IMG/VR virus record: IMGVR_UViG_3300020129_000380 | Span: 1-63,349 of that record | Origin: a virus | Length of the DNA stretch: 63,349 nucleotides | Strand: one strand, 5' to 3' | Shown here: positions 16,420-24,431 of the stretch, one piece after another | Numbering within the stretch: position 1 is the first letter of the stretch | How the letters are laid out: every line of letters begins with the position of its first letter | Program-made: the position numbers and the translations under genes | The notes under the pieces: generated by a model | Seen by the model: the letters and a program-made list of their open reading frames with translations, nothing else | Database searches by the model: none | Told to the model about the DNA's origin: nothing

Positions 16420-17721
16420 ATGCCCGATATCACGTTAGAGGACGTAAACACCTCCGCCCAGAACGCCCAGAAAGCGTTTGAAGCAATGAAGACCGATATC
16501 TTGCCGCTCGGCAAGAAGTTCGAAGACCTCGAAGGTACTACCAAAGACACCTTCAAAAAGATGGAAAAATCTATCTCCGATGGCATGCAGGCCACACAAA
16601 ATGCCGAAGCCAAGGCCCAAGCTGCCCTCGAAGGCCAAAAAGCCCTAGAACAGGGGATGGAGAAGATCACCACCGCTCTCAATCGCCATTCTCCTGGCGC
16701 CACGAAAGACGATGCCAAAGCATTTTCTGTAAAGCGTAACAAGCTTTTCAACGACTTCGTTCGCCTGACCCGCGGCAATGGCAAGCTCTATTTCGACGAG
16801 TATCTGGTCGAAAAGTCCGCCAATGACCCGGAACTGAAGGCCATGTCGGTCGACAGCGATCCGAACGGCGGCTTCCTTACTATGCCGGAATGGGGTGGTT
16901 TCATTCAAACCAAGGTGTTTGAATCCTCGCCCATGCGTCAGCTCGCCAACGTCACCACGGTCGGGTCGGACACGCTCGAAATCGTCGTCGATTACGATGA
17001 ATCCGATGCGAATTGGGTTTCGGAACGCCAGACACGCTCTAACACCACCACGCCCACCATTGGCAAAATCAACATCTATGCCAATGAACTCGAAGCAATG
17101 GCCCCGCTGACTCAGAAATTCCTTGATGATGCGGTCATTGACGCCGAGGCATGGATTCTGAACAAAATTGCCGACAAGTTCGCCCGCAAGGAAGCCACCG
17201 CGTTTATTACCGGCTCCGGCTCTGGCCAGCCCAAAGGCATCATGTCCTACACGTCAGGCACGACCTTAAGCTCCGGCCAGGTCGAACAGGTTGTTACCGG
17301 CAATGCTTCCGCTGTTACCCTAGATGGTTTCGTCAACACCCAGAACGCCCTGAAAGAGCCTTACCAGGCGAATGCTACCTGGCTTTATCAGCGTGCCACC
17401 AACGCCCTCGTCATGTTGATTAAGGACGGCGAATCCCGCCCCATCTTCAACATGAACTACGACAAAAACGTAGGCTTGGAACCCTCGCTTCTGGGCAGAC
17501 CCGTCCGCTTTGCCGCAGATGTTGCAGCCGTGACTGCGAGTGCTCTTGCAGCCGCTTATGGCGACTTCAAGCAAGCCTACCAGATCATCGACCGCAATAG
17601 CCTCCGCTTGCTGCGTGACCCGTATTCGAGCAAGCCGAACGTCCTCTTCTATGCCACGCGCCGCGTCGGAGGGGAGACCGTAAATTTCGAGGCTTATAAG
17701 GTCATGAAGATATCGACCTAA
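16420..17721 (+). CDS. HK97-fold major capsid protein
   Basis: 433 residues from ATG 16420. Residues 1-110 are a helical delta domain that the protease should remove. The mature part contains NGGFLTMPEWGGFIQT, the ALTQKFLDDA-type helix and TGSGSGQPKGIM, all typical of HK97 capsids. It builds the icosahedral shell. The in-frame extension upstream to 16345 overlaps the protease gene and is rejected. Confidence 0.95.
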   Translation: MPDITLEDVNTSAQNAQKAFEAMKTDILPLGKKFEDLEGTTKDTFKKMEKSISDGMQATQNAEAKAQAALEGQKALEQGMEKITTALNRHSPGATKDDAKAFSVKRNKLFNDFVRLTRGNGKLYFDEYLVEKSANDPELKAMSVDSDPNGGFLTMPEWGGFIQTKVFESSPMRQLANVTTVGSDTLEIVVDYDESDANWVSERQTRSNTTTPTIGKINIYANELEAMAPLTQKFLDDAVIDAEAWILNKIADKFARKEATAFITGSGSGQPKGIMSYTSGTTLSSGQVEQVVTGNASAVTLDGFVNTQNALKEPYQANATWLYQRATNALVMLIKDGESRPIFNMNYDKNVGLEPSLLGRPVRFAADVAAVTASALAAAYGDFKQAYQIIDRNSLRLLRDPYSSKPNVLFYATRRVGGETVNFEAYKVMKIST

Positions 17722-17751
17722 TAATTCAAACACTTACGAAAGGATTTTAAT

Positions 17752-18201
17752 ATGGTTTCTCATACCAACTTACACAGCGGGACGGACTTCGTTACGATGC
17801 TCGTGCCGCTCATCCGCAACGCTGACGCCCAGTCTCTTACTCTTGACCTTGCTGACTGCGACGCGGCTGAAATCTACGCCATGATCGGTACGAACGCGGA
17901 TACCTATTCTTCCACGGACAATCTCCAGCTGGAACTTCAGGAATCCGCCGACGACGTTACCTATACGGCGTGTGCTGATGCCGACCTCACCAATTTCGTT
18001 GCCGGCACTAATACGGGAACGTTTAAGAAGCTCACTGCCAATGCTGATTGCTCGCAGACCTACGCTGTAGGCTATCGCGGCTCGAAGCGTTATCTGCAAG
18101 TGGCGGTAAACTTCGGCGGTACGCACTCCACCGGCACCTCGATTGCTATCTTAGGTGTACGCGGCCGCAAGCGTATCCAACCCGCACAGAGCTTCACTTA
18201 A
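17752..18201 (+). CDS. Capsid-adjacent structural protein (decoration candidate)
   Basis: 149 residues following the capsid gene. It reads as a beta-sandwich (LELQESADDVTYTACADADL, YRGSKRYLQVAVNFGG), like small head-decoration or head-fiber proteins in the same position in other siphoviruses. A strong hairpin follows, as is common after highly expressed capsid genes. Role inferred from position and composition. Confidence 0.65.
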   Translation: MVSHTNLHSGTDFVTMLVPLIRNADAQSLTLDLADCDAAEIYAMIGTNADTYSSTDNLQLELQESADDVTYTACADADLTNFVAGTNTGTFKKLTANADCSQTYAVGYRGSKRYLQVAVNFGGTHSTGTSIAILGVRGRKRIQPAQSFT

Positions 18202-18208
18202 GCAACTT

Positions 18209-18240
18209 ATGGGGAGGTGGAAACATCTCCCCATTTATTT
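18209..18240 (+). terminator. Hairpin terminator or attenuator after capsid genes
   Basis: Perfect 8-bp stem ATGGGGAG (18209-18216) and CTCCCCAT (18227-18234), 10-base loop, followed by TTATTT. Likely trims expression of genes downstream of the capsid. It ends just before the GGAG ribosome site of the next gene. Confidence 0.7.
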
Positions 18241-18251
18241 GGAGAATACCC

Positions 18252-18881
18252 ATGAAAAGACTTATTTTGGCGGCAATGGCGGTTCTCTTCGCCTACCCCG
18301 CCCTCGCCTTCCCGCCATGCTATAATACCAGCACTACCCGAGTCGTGGATAGCGGCTGTACCCAAAATGTCAAAAGCGGCGGTACGTTCACTGCCGATAG
18401 TGGTTCTACCGTAACTCTTTCCGGCACTACCACCATCGGAGGCACGCTAAATACGAGTAGTGTTACGATGAGCACTTCCCTTACCGGAAACCCGTTGATG
18501 CAATTTACTCGTAAAGACCTTACGGTTTCTACGGACATTGCCAGCACTGCCCTTACGACCATTCTGGCTTCCGTGGCTGGTAAAACGATTTACCCAGACC
18601 TCGGCGGCATTTCCATCATGGTAAGCGGTTCCGCGGCATCAGCCACCTCCCTTGCCCTGGAATGCGGTGACGGTACTCTCATTGCCTCATGGCCCATCGC
18701 CGACCTGACTGACTTAAAACCAATCGGCGTCGGCCTTTACCTCTCCACCCAAAGCACCATCACGACGGGTGCCGGTGGAATGGGATGTGCCGCCAGCTCC
18801 GGCATTTATCTGTCGAACGTCGGCACGAAAATCACAACGACCACTCACGTTTACGTCAGCGTACCCTACATCGTTCAGTGA
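18252..18881 (+). CDS. Signal-peptide-bearing beta-rich protein in virion operon
   Basis: 209 residues from ATG 18252 (GGAG upstream). Residues 1-18 are a clear Sec signal peptide (MKRLILAAMAVLFAYPALA). The mature part is Ser/Thr/Gly-rich and beta-repeat-like (SGSTVTLSGTTTIGGTLNTS), resembling phage fiber or tailspike material. A Sec signal on a likely virion or surface protein is unusual. It might be exported to the envelope instead. Confidence 0.65.
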   Translation: MKRLILAAMAVLFAYPALAFPPCYNTSTTRVVDSGCTQNVKSGGTFTADSGSTVTLSGTTTIGGTLNTSSVTMSTSLTGNPLMQFTRKDLTVSTDIASTALTTILASVAGKTIYPDLGGISIMVSGSAASATSLALECGDGTLIASWPIADLTDLKPIGVGLYLSTQSTITTGAGGMGCAASSGIYLSNVGTKITTTTHVYVSVPYIVQ

Positions 18882-19924
18882 TTCCTGCTTTACTACACGC
18901 CATTGCCCTGGCGATTGCGCTATCGGTTCAATATATCGCATCGCCTCTCGCCGGGACGTGGCTCTTCTTTCACCTCGCGGGATGTGCCGTACTTTTAATA
19001 GATGGTTATCCTAAGAGGGACATACTTTGGTATTGTTCCCTTGCATGGTTACTCGCTATAGGGGACTCTGCCTTCATCTTGGCGCCTGTAATAACTGCAA
19101 GCCCTTATATGTGGGTTCTCGCCGCCGCTCCCATGATGGCGCTTTGCCTTCATCCTAAACATCTGAAACCCTACATAATCTCCTTCGGAACGGTTATCGG
19201 ACTCTTTTCCGCCGGGTTAGTCGTTCAATGGTTATTACAAGTCCATTACACCGCCACCCATGTTGAGTCAGGTTATGCATGGCCGCTACTCGATCCGAAC
19301 AACGCCGCCGCAGTTATAAACTGCGCCCTCATTCCCGCATTCGCTTTGGGGATGAAGAAACCGAAATACCTTTTTCTCGCCGGGTTCTTTGCTTTAGCCC
19401 TAGCCCTCACGCAAAGTAAAGCCGGTGTGGCGATGGGGATTCTAGGATGTACGCTGGTTTCGGGGATGCCTTTCCTGATTCTTAATGTCATTGGCTTCTC
19501 ACTCGTCCTTTCGACCCCCTTTTGGGATTGGCAGGCCGGATATAATCATCTCCTGCATTCCTTCGCTGATAGGTTTCCAATCTGGGAAGCAAGTGCCAAA
19601 TTACTCTTCGTCGCCCCATGGACCGGCTTAGGAATAGGGTCGTTTAGTTTTTATTACGCCCAGGTACGAACAGAAACCTTTACCGCAGGGAGCTTCGCCC
19701 ACAATGACCTTTTGCAATTCGCTATCGAATTAGGCTTCCCGCTTGCGATGGCCTTTGTCGTCCTCATGTTCGCCGTTCTTTTAACCACACGCAAACACAA
19801 CCTAGTATCTTTCGCTGTCATGCTTGCCGTCTTCATGCAGGCGATGATTGAGTTTCAATTCTACATCCCGTCCATCAGCCTTTTAATGGGCTTAGCCCTC
19901 GCTTATCAAAGGAAACCCGCATGA
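18878..19924 (+). CDS. O-antigen polymerase/ligase-like membrane protein (Wzy/WaaL type)
   Basis: 348 residues from GTG 18878, coupled by GTGA to the gene before. About ten hydrophobic helices are visible. A periplasmic loop is followed by WTGLGIGSFSFYYAQ and FAHNDLLQFAIELGFPLAM, the signature of the Wzy_C/O-antigen ligase family (Gly-x-Gly, then His-Asn-Asp-x-Leu-Gln). Such enzymes join O-antigen or related glycan units on the outer inner-membrane face. In some temperate phages a Wzy changes the surface glycan of lysogens and blocks further phage. Finding it inside the head-tail gene cluster is odd. Confidence 0.8.
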   Translation: MIPALLHAIALAIALSVQYIASPLAGTWLFFHLAGCAVLLIDGYPKRDILWYCSLAWLLAIGDSAFILAPVITASPYMWVLAAAPMMALCLHPKHLKPYIISFGTVIGLFSAGLVVQWLLQVHYTATHVESGYAWPLLDPNNAAAVINCALIPAFALGMKKPKYLFLAGFFALALALTQSKAGVAMGILGCTLVSGMPFLILNVIGFSLVLSTPFWDWQAGYNHLLHSFADRFPIWEASAKLLFVAPWTGLGIGSFSFYYAQVRTETFTAGSFAHNDLLQFAIELGFPLAMAFVVLMFAVLLTTRKHNLVSFAVMLAVFMQAMIEFQFYIPSISLLMGLALAYQRKPA

Positions 19925-20319
19925 AAAGACTTCTTTTTGTCCTCATTTTCACCTCTTTCCCCGCCTTTGCGGACGTAAACAGCTATATCGACCCCCGCCA
20001 GCAACTTACGGCTACTTTTGCTTCCGGCGCCACCACCGCAACGGAACTCGACCTCGGCGGCACAATGATCGTCGGAATCCAGCTCCCCGCCACTTTCACC
20101 GGCACCGCCTTAACCTTTTCAGCGGCCACTACTTCAGGAGGGACATCCCAGCTCGTAAAGGATGGCGCCGGCAACTCGATAAGCAAGACCGTCGCCCAGG
20201 GACAATACATCGCCATTGATCCTACCCTCTTCAAGGGTATCCGCTTCGTCAAAATTATTAGCGGTTCAACGGAAGCCGCCGCCCGTACCGCAACCGTCAT
20301 CACCATCCCCGCACAATGA
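19921..20319 (+). CDS. Second signal-peptide-bearing beta protein
   Basis: 132 residues. N-terminus MKRLLFVLIFTSFPAFADV is a Sec signal peptide with cleavage after AFA. The rest is Thr/Ala/Gly-rich, a beta domain (LDLGGTMIVGIQLPATFTGT) like phage or pilus surface proteins. ATGA-coupled to the polymerase gene. Function unknown. Confidence 0.65.
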   Translation: MKRLLFVLIFTSFPAFADVNSYIDPRQQLTATFASGATTATELDLGGTMIVGIQLPATFTGTALTFSAATTSGGTSQLVKDGAGNSISKTVAQGQYIAIDPTLFKGIRFVKIISGSTEAAARTATVITIPAQ

Positions 20320-20326
20320 GGACATC

Positions 20327-20542
20327 ATGAAACCGCACAAAATCCTAAAGACGTTCAAAGGCACCCAAACCGGCCATGGGGACGGGGAGACTTTTGAAGA
20401 AGGTACCGTCCGCGACCTTTCCAAACATCTTGCTGAAGTGGTTGTCCCCGCCGGCTTCGCAGAACCCGTCATAGAAGCCCGCGAAACCAAGGTAGTTGAG
20501 GTTCAGGAAACCAAGCCCGCGAAAGCCCCGCGTAAGAAGTAA
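20327..20542 (+). CDS. Small hypothetical head-tail region protein
   Basis: 71 residues from ATG 20327. It has a KTFKGTQTGHGDGETFEEGT start, like small proteins preceding connector genes in many siphoviruses, and a basic Pro/Ala/Lys tail. Stop is followed immediately by the next ATG. Role unknown. Confidence 0.7.
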   Translation: MKPHKILKTFKGTQTGHGDGETFEEGTVRDLSKHLAEVVVPAGFAEPVIEARETKVVEVQETKPAKAPRKK

Positions 20543-21181
20543 ATGCGCCAATCCTACACCCTTTCCGCCGCTCCTACCACGGAGCCGGTCACACTCGCGG
20601 AAGCGAAATCATGGGCGAAGATTGACGCAGACGATGATGATTCCCTCGTTCAACAATTGATAACCGCCGCAAGGAACTCCGCCGAAGAGTATATGAGGCG
20701 GTCTCTTATCACCCAGACATGGAAGCTCACGCTCGACCGCACCCCGAACAGCCTTTATAACGCTCTTGGCTCAGGGGTTTTCGATATGCCCCTTTCCGCC
20801 CTCTATGACGGGATTTCAAACTGCATCGAACTCCCGCGAGGTCCGGTTCAATCGGTCACGTCGATAACGACTTATGATACTACGAACACCGGAACGGTTT
20901 TCGATAGCTCAAATTACTTCGTCGATCTCGCCGGATGGAGAGTTACACTTAATTCCGGCTGCACCTGGCCGACAAGCGTACGCCTAACGGCAGCCGTTGA
21001 GGTTCTTTACGTCACCGGATATGGCGCAAGTGCCTCTTCCGTCCCGCAGCCGATTAAAACCGGCATTTTGATTCATATCGCTTCGATGTACGAACAAAGA
21101 GGCCAGACGGATGATGCCATGGATATTCCACCGGGTGCGAAACAACTCTACAACCAATTCCGCGTCATGGGCAAACGGTGA
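20543..21181 (+). CDS. Head-tail connector (HK97 gp6-like adaptor)
   Basis: 212 residues. The N-terminal EPVTLAEAKSWAKIDADDDD and LITAARNSAEEYMRRSL form the typical helical part of gp6-like adaptors, with a beta insertion and a C-terminal helix (IKTGILIHIASMYEQRGQ). It forms the ring below the portal. Slightly longer than usual because of the beta insertion. Confidence 0.88.
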   Translation: MRQSYTLSAAPTTEPVTLAEAKSWAKIDADDDDSLVQQLITAARNSAEEYMRRSLITQTWKLTLDRTPNSLYNALGSGVFDMPLSALYDGISNCIELPRGPVQSVTSITTYDTTNTGTVFDSSNYFVDLAGWRVTLNSGCTWPTSVRLTAAVEVLYVTGYGASASSVPQPIKTGILIHIASMYEQRGQTDDAMDIPPGAKQLYNQFRVMGKR

Positions 21182-21600
21182 AGTACGTCCGTAATGTCAC
21201 ATTATTCCGGGATAGGCTCACTATCCAGAATAGTTATCTCGACTCTGACGGACAAGGAGGCTCGACCGAAACCTGGGTTGATGGGTCTACTATCTGGGCG
21301 AATATCCAGCCCATGAAAGCCTACGAAAAGTTACAGGCGATGCAAATGCAGACGCCCGTAAGCCACAAGATAACCGTCCGCTATACCACCGAGCTTAATC
21401 CGTCCAGCCGCTTGGTCTCAGGAACCCGGACATTCTGGGTTAAGGAAATAATCAACGACGATGAACGCGGGCGGTTTTTAATCCTCAAAGCTATCGAGCG
21501 CGTGACACCGCCCCAGCTCATCGCCGAAGACGCAGCTTTGGCTGAGGACAGCTCACTTATTCTGCTCGAAGATTCAAAAACTATGTTCATGGAAAGCTAA
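21178..21600 (+). CDS. Head-tail joining (stopper) protein
   Basis: 140 residues, GTG start in a GTGA overlap. The pattern RLTIQNSYLDSDGQGGSTET, then WVDGSTIWANIQPM, and RYTTELNPSSRLVSG matches Phage_H_T_join/SPP1 gp16-like stoppers. Residues after 110 form an extra acidic tail (AEDAALAEDSSLILLEDSK) not typical for the family. Confidence 0.85.
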   Translation: MKYVRNVTLFRDRLTIQNSYLDSDGQGGSTETWVDGSTIWANIQPMKAYEKLQAMQMQTPVSHKITVRYTTELNPSSRLVSGTRTFWVKEIINDDERGRFLILKAIERVTPPQLIAEDAALAEDSSLILLEDSKTMFMES

Positions 21601-21601
21601 T

Positions 21602-22954
21602 ATGGGCGAGAAAGTCAGCGAGCTAGATGCCGTAACCGAAGTAACGGGTGATGATATCCTTTACCTCATCCAGGATGGCGATAGCAAAAAAGCCACCGTC
21701 GATCAGGTTCTCGCCGTCGCTCCGCCTGCTTACAAACCTCAGATCGTCACCACAAGGAACAACCTCCTTAACGCACTCCGTCAAGGCACCGATGATGCCC
21801 GGAACGATATAAGAGTCCAAAACCGCCAGAAATATTATGTCGGTTCACAAGCTGTTTCCCAACTTCAAGTAGGGCAATGCGGGTTTTACCTAAAAAACGA
21901 CAGCACTGCCGAACACGTCCTACCCAATGATTACACATGGGAAGCGGCAATAGAAAGTATTACTCCGTCAACCTATCAGCAAGCCTTCGCCCAAGGGATT
22001 AAGCTACCAGTGATACAAGGCAGTGCCGGCATCCCCCTGGTGCTCAGCGACCCGATTGGGCTGGATCTCGCCGCCGGATCATCGTTTTGGTTGCGTCAAT
22101 CCATCCTGGTTTCCACGAGCAGCCAATATATTCCCGGAAGCACCCACCTCGCCGGGGCTACCGATACCGGCTGGATTTCCCCCGCCGCCACTTCCCAAGT
22201 CCCCGGAACCGGAGATATGACCCTTCCCGCTTCGGGAGCTGGATTCGGCGGGCCGCAAGCGATTATCCTTGGGATTCCAGCCGCCCCGATGGCCTCGGTA
22301 TGCTTCGTAGGGGACAGCATTGCTGACGGTACTTACGACGTGGCGGACGCCACCGGTAATTACGGCTTCTTCGCCCGCGGCCTTAGCAGTGTTAACGGGT
22401 ATCCCGTCCCGTACATAAGCCAAACCATCGGCGGAGACCAGTTCGCCGTCAATACTTATGCCTACGCTCCCAGAAAGAGGGTTTTCTGGCCGTATGTCAC
22501 GCATCTCGTCATTTCGCTTGGCACAAACGACATTTTCTCGAACAACGCCAGTCTTTCAACGCTGCAAACCTATGTAACGGACATGCTAACCGCAGCCAAA
22601 AGGACTATCGGTCCGTATGGGAAACCCCTCCAAACCGCCGTTGTAACCCTGTTCCCGAGGACAAATTCAACCGATTCATGGGCTACGGCCGCGAACCAGA
22701 CAACCCAAACGCACATGGACGTGGGCGGAGTAAGGACAACGTACAACGCATGGCTTGCTTCCATTGCTGGGGGTGATTTACTCGACGCTGTAATCGACGT
22801 GAATACTTACGTCGAAGACCCCTCAAACCCCGGAAAGTGGCTCACCAACGGAACTGCGAATTACCCAACGCCCGACGGCACCCATCCCGCTAGCGCTTTA
22901 CACATTCTGGCTGCCCAGGCCGTCCATAACTGGGCTTTAACCATCACGCCATAG
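21602..22954 (+). CDS. SGNH/GDSL hydrolase with virion-type N-terminus
   Basis: 450 residues. The N-terminus (SELDAVTEVTGDDILYLIQD) is the short anchor found on phage fiber proteins. The hydrolase part has block I VGDSIADG (Ser239), block III LGTNDI (about 307-311) and block V DGTHP (His about 428). It likely removes acyl groups from or otherwise cuts a host surface glycan. It lies three genes after the polymerase-like gene, so this phage appears to both remake and attack surface polysaccharide. Confidence 0.82.
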   Translation: MGEKVSELDAVTEVTGDDILYLIQDGDSKKATVDQVLAVAPPAYKPQIVTTRNNLLNALRQGTDDARNDIRVQNRQKYYVGSQAVSQLQVGQCGFYLKNDSTAEHVLPNDYTWEAAIESITPSTYQQAFAQGIKLPVIQGSAGIPLVLSDPIGLDLAAGSSFWLRQSILVSTSSQYIPGSTHLAGATDTGWISPAATSQVPGTGDMTLPASGAGFGGPQAIILGIPAAPMASVCFVGDSIADGTYDVADATGNYGFFARGLSSVNGYPVPYISQTIGGDQFAVNTYAYAPRKRVFWPYVTHLVISLGTNDIFSNNASLSTLQTYVTDMLTAAKRTIGPYGKPLQTAVVTLFPRTNSTDSWATAANQTTQTHMDVGGVRTTYNAWLASIAGGDLLDAVIDVNTYVEDPSNPGKWLTNGTANYPTPDGTHPASALHILAAQAVHNWALTITP

Positions 22955-22961
22955 GATATTT

Positions 22962-23312
22962 ATGACCGTCTACGCTCGATACAACACCACGACTGGCATC
23001 ATTGATAGCGTCAATAGCCAGCCCATCACCAATGCCGACCAACTTGCCGCCCTCGCCCAACTCAATCAGGCATTCATTGAGGCTCCCGATGGCACTTATG
23101 GCCATAACGCGATGGTCAATCTCGATACTCTCACCGTTGTGCCGATAACTCCCTCGCCTCCGATCCCTGACTTATTCACTCAATACGTCGCCGCCCAGAT
23201 CAACTCCGGTAAGGTTCCCGCCGATGCTTTTCATCCGGTCTCTTTAACGCAAATGAATCTGTCATTAGCATCCGCTCAGCTGGCCATGGTATCTCTTACT
23301 CCGAAGGTCTAA
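22962..23312 (+). CDS. Small structural hypothetical protein
   Basis: 116 residues; ARYNTTTGIIDSVNS at the N-terminus and an extended middle. Resembles small fiber-accessory proteins between hydrolase and fiber genes. Function unknown. Confidence 0.6.
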   Translation: MTVYARYNTTTGIIDSVNSQPITNADQLAALAQLNQAFIEAPDGTYGHNAMVNLDTLTVVPITPSPPIPDLFTQYVAAQINSGKVPADAFHPVSLTQMNLSLASAQLAMVSLTPKV

Positions 23313-23315
23313 GCA

Positions 23316-24431
23316 GTGACCGCGGCACTTTCGGCGGTCGGCGTACAATATGTTAGCATAACGATAGCCGCCGGCAGTACATCCAACACCGCTACAATTA
23401 CCGCTGTTGGCACTGGCGGATTCATCATCTTGATGGGGCAATCCTGCTCCGGCAGCCAAACCTCCGAAACAAAAGGTTTGGCAAGGGTTGAGCTAACCAA
23501 CACGACAACTGTCACTGCTAATCGAAATACCTCCGACGCCTCCTTAACGCTCACCGTAAAAGCCTGCGTTGTTGATGGCGACACGACGAACCTTATTAAA
23601 TCCGTGCAGTCTGGCACGATTGCCCTCTCCACCGTCCAGACGAGCAACACCGCCAGCATCAGTGCTGTAACCAACAATAACACCGCCACGGTCATCCTAG
23701 GCTTCACCATGGGTGGTGATTTGACCGACCAACTTCAGGCTATGCAATGCCGATTAAGTCTTGCAACGACAACCGTCACCGCCACCCGAAACTCTGCACA
23801 ATCAACGGCAATGACCGTGGGCTTCCAGTGCATCGAGTTTCAGGGCGCCGCACTTAATTCCGCCGTCCAGAATATATCCAAAACATGGACGACGGGTACA
23901 TCCGCAACCAGTACGATCACCAGCGTAACGGCAGCTAACAGCTGGCTGGCGAATGCAGGGAATACCTCAAATACCAGCACTTCTGTTAACGCTTTTATAC
24001 CAAACAAGAAGATTACCAACGCCACCACCGTCACTTTCGCTACGAATGCCGACCCCGGCGGCGGGACGAATATTAGCAATTGTACGGTAGTTGAGTTTGT
24101 CGCTGGCGTCCTGACAGCCAATGCTGTCCAGCGCGGAACGGTGTCCTTATCAGCCGCCTCCAGTGGGACATTGACCATTACCAGCGTCACGCAGGCTCAG
24201 GCGATGACCAATTGGCTTAATAACACCACAAGCACAACGAACGTCAACAACGAAACCAGCTTTTACCAATCCGCCTTTACCAACGCCACCACGATCACTG
24301 TAAGTGATACGGCAAGCGTTACTGGTATCGGCTCTATTGAGGTCATTGAATTTAACCCGGTGGCGGCAGGGGGTACGTTTAATCCCGGCTGGGCATATGG
24401 AGCAACTAGAATTATTGGGGGTGTGTTTTAA
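23316..24431 (+). CDS. Four-repeat beta-domain protein
   Basis: 371 residues from GTG 23316. Four related units of about 90 residues begin near residues 7, 90, 188 and 272 with VQ-x(2)-(S/G)-x-(I/T)-x-(I/L)-S/A, followed by TSxTxxIxxVT. Each reads as a beta-sandwich like a phage-type surface domain. It probably forms a head or tail surface structure. It ends in a TAATG overlap with the large fiber gene. Confidence 0.65.
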   Translation: MTAALSAVGVQYVSITIAAGSTSNTATITAVGTGGFIILMGQSCSGSQTSETKGLARVELTNTTTVTANRNTSDASLTLTVKACVVDGDTTNLIKSVQSGTIALSTVQTSNTASISAVTNNNTATVILGFTMGGDLTDQLQAMQCRLSLATTTVTATRNSAQSTAMTVGFQCIEFQGAALNSAVQNISKTWTTGTSATSTITSVTAANSWLANAGNTSNTSTSVNAFIPNKKITNATTVTFATNADPGGGTNISNCTVVEFVAGVLTANAVQRGTVSLSAASSGTLTITSVTQAQAMTNWLNNTTSTTNVNNETSFYQSAFTNATTITVSDTASVTGIGSIEVIEFNPVAAGGTFNPGWAYGATRIIGGVF

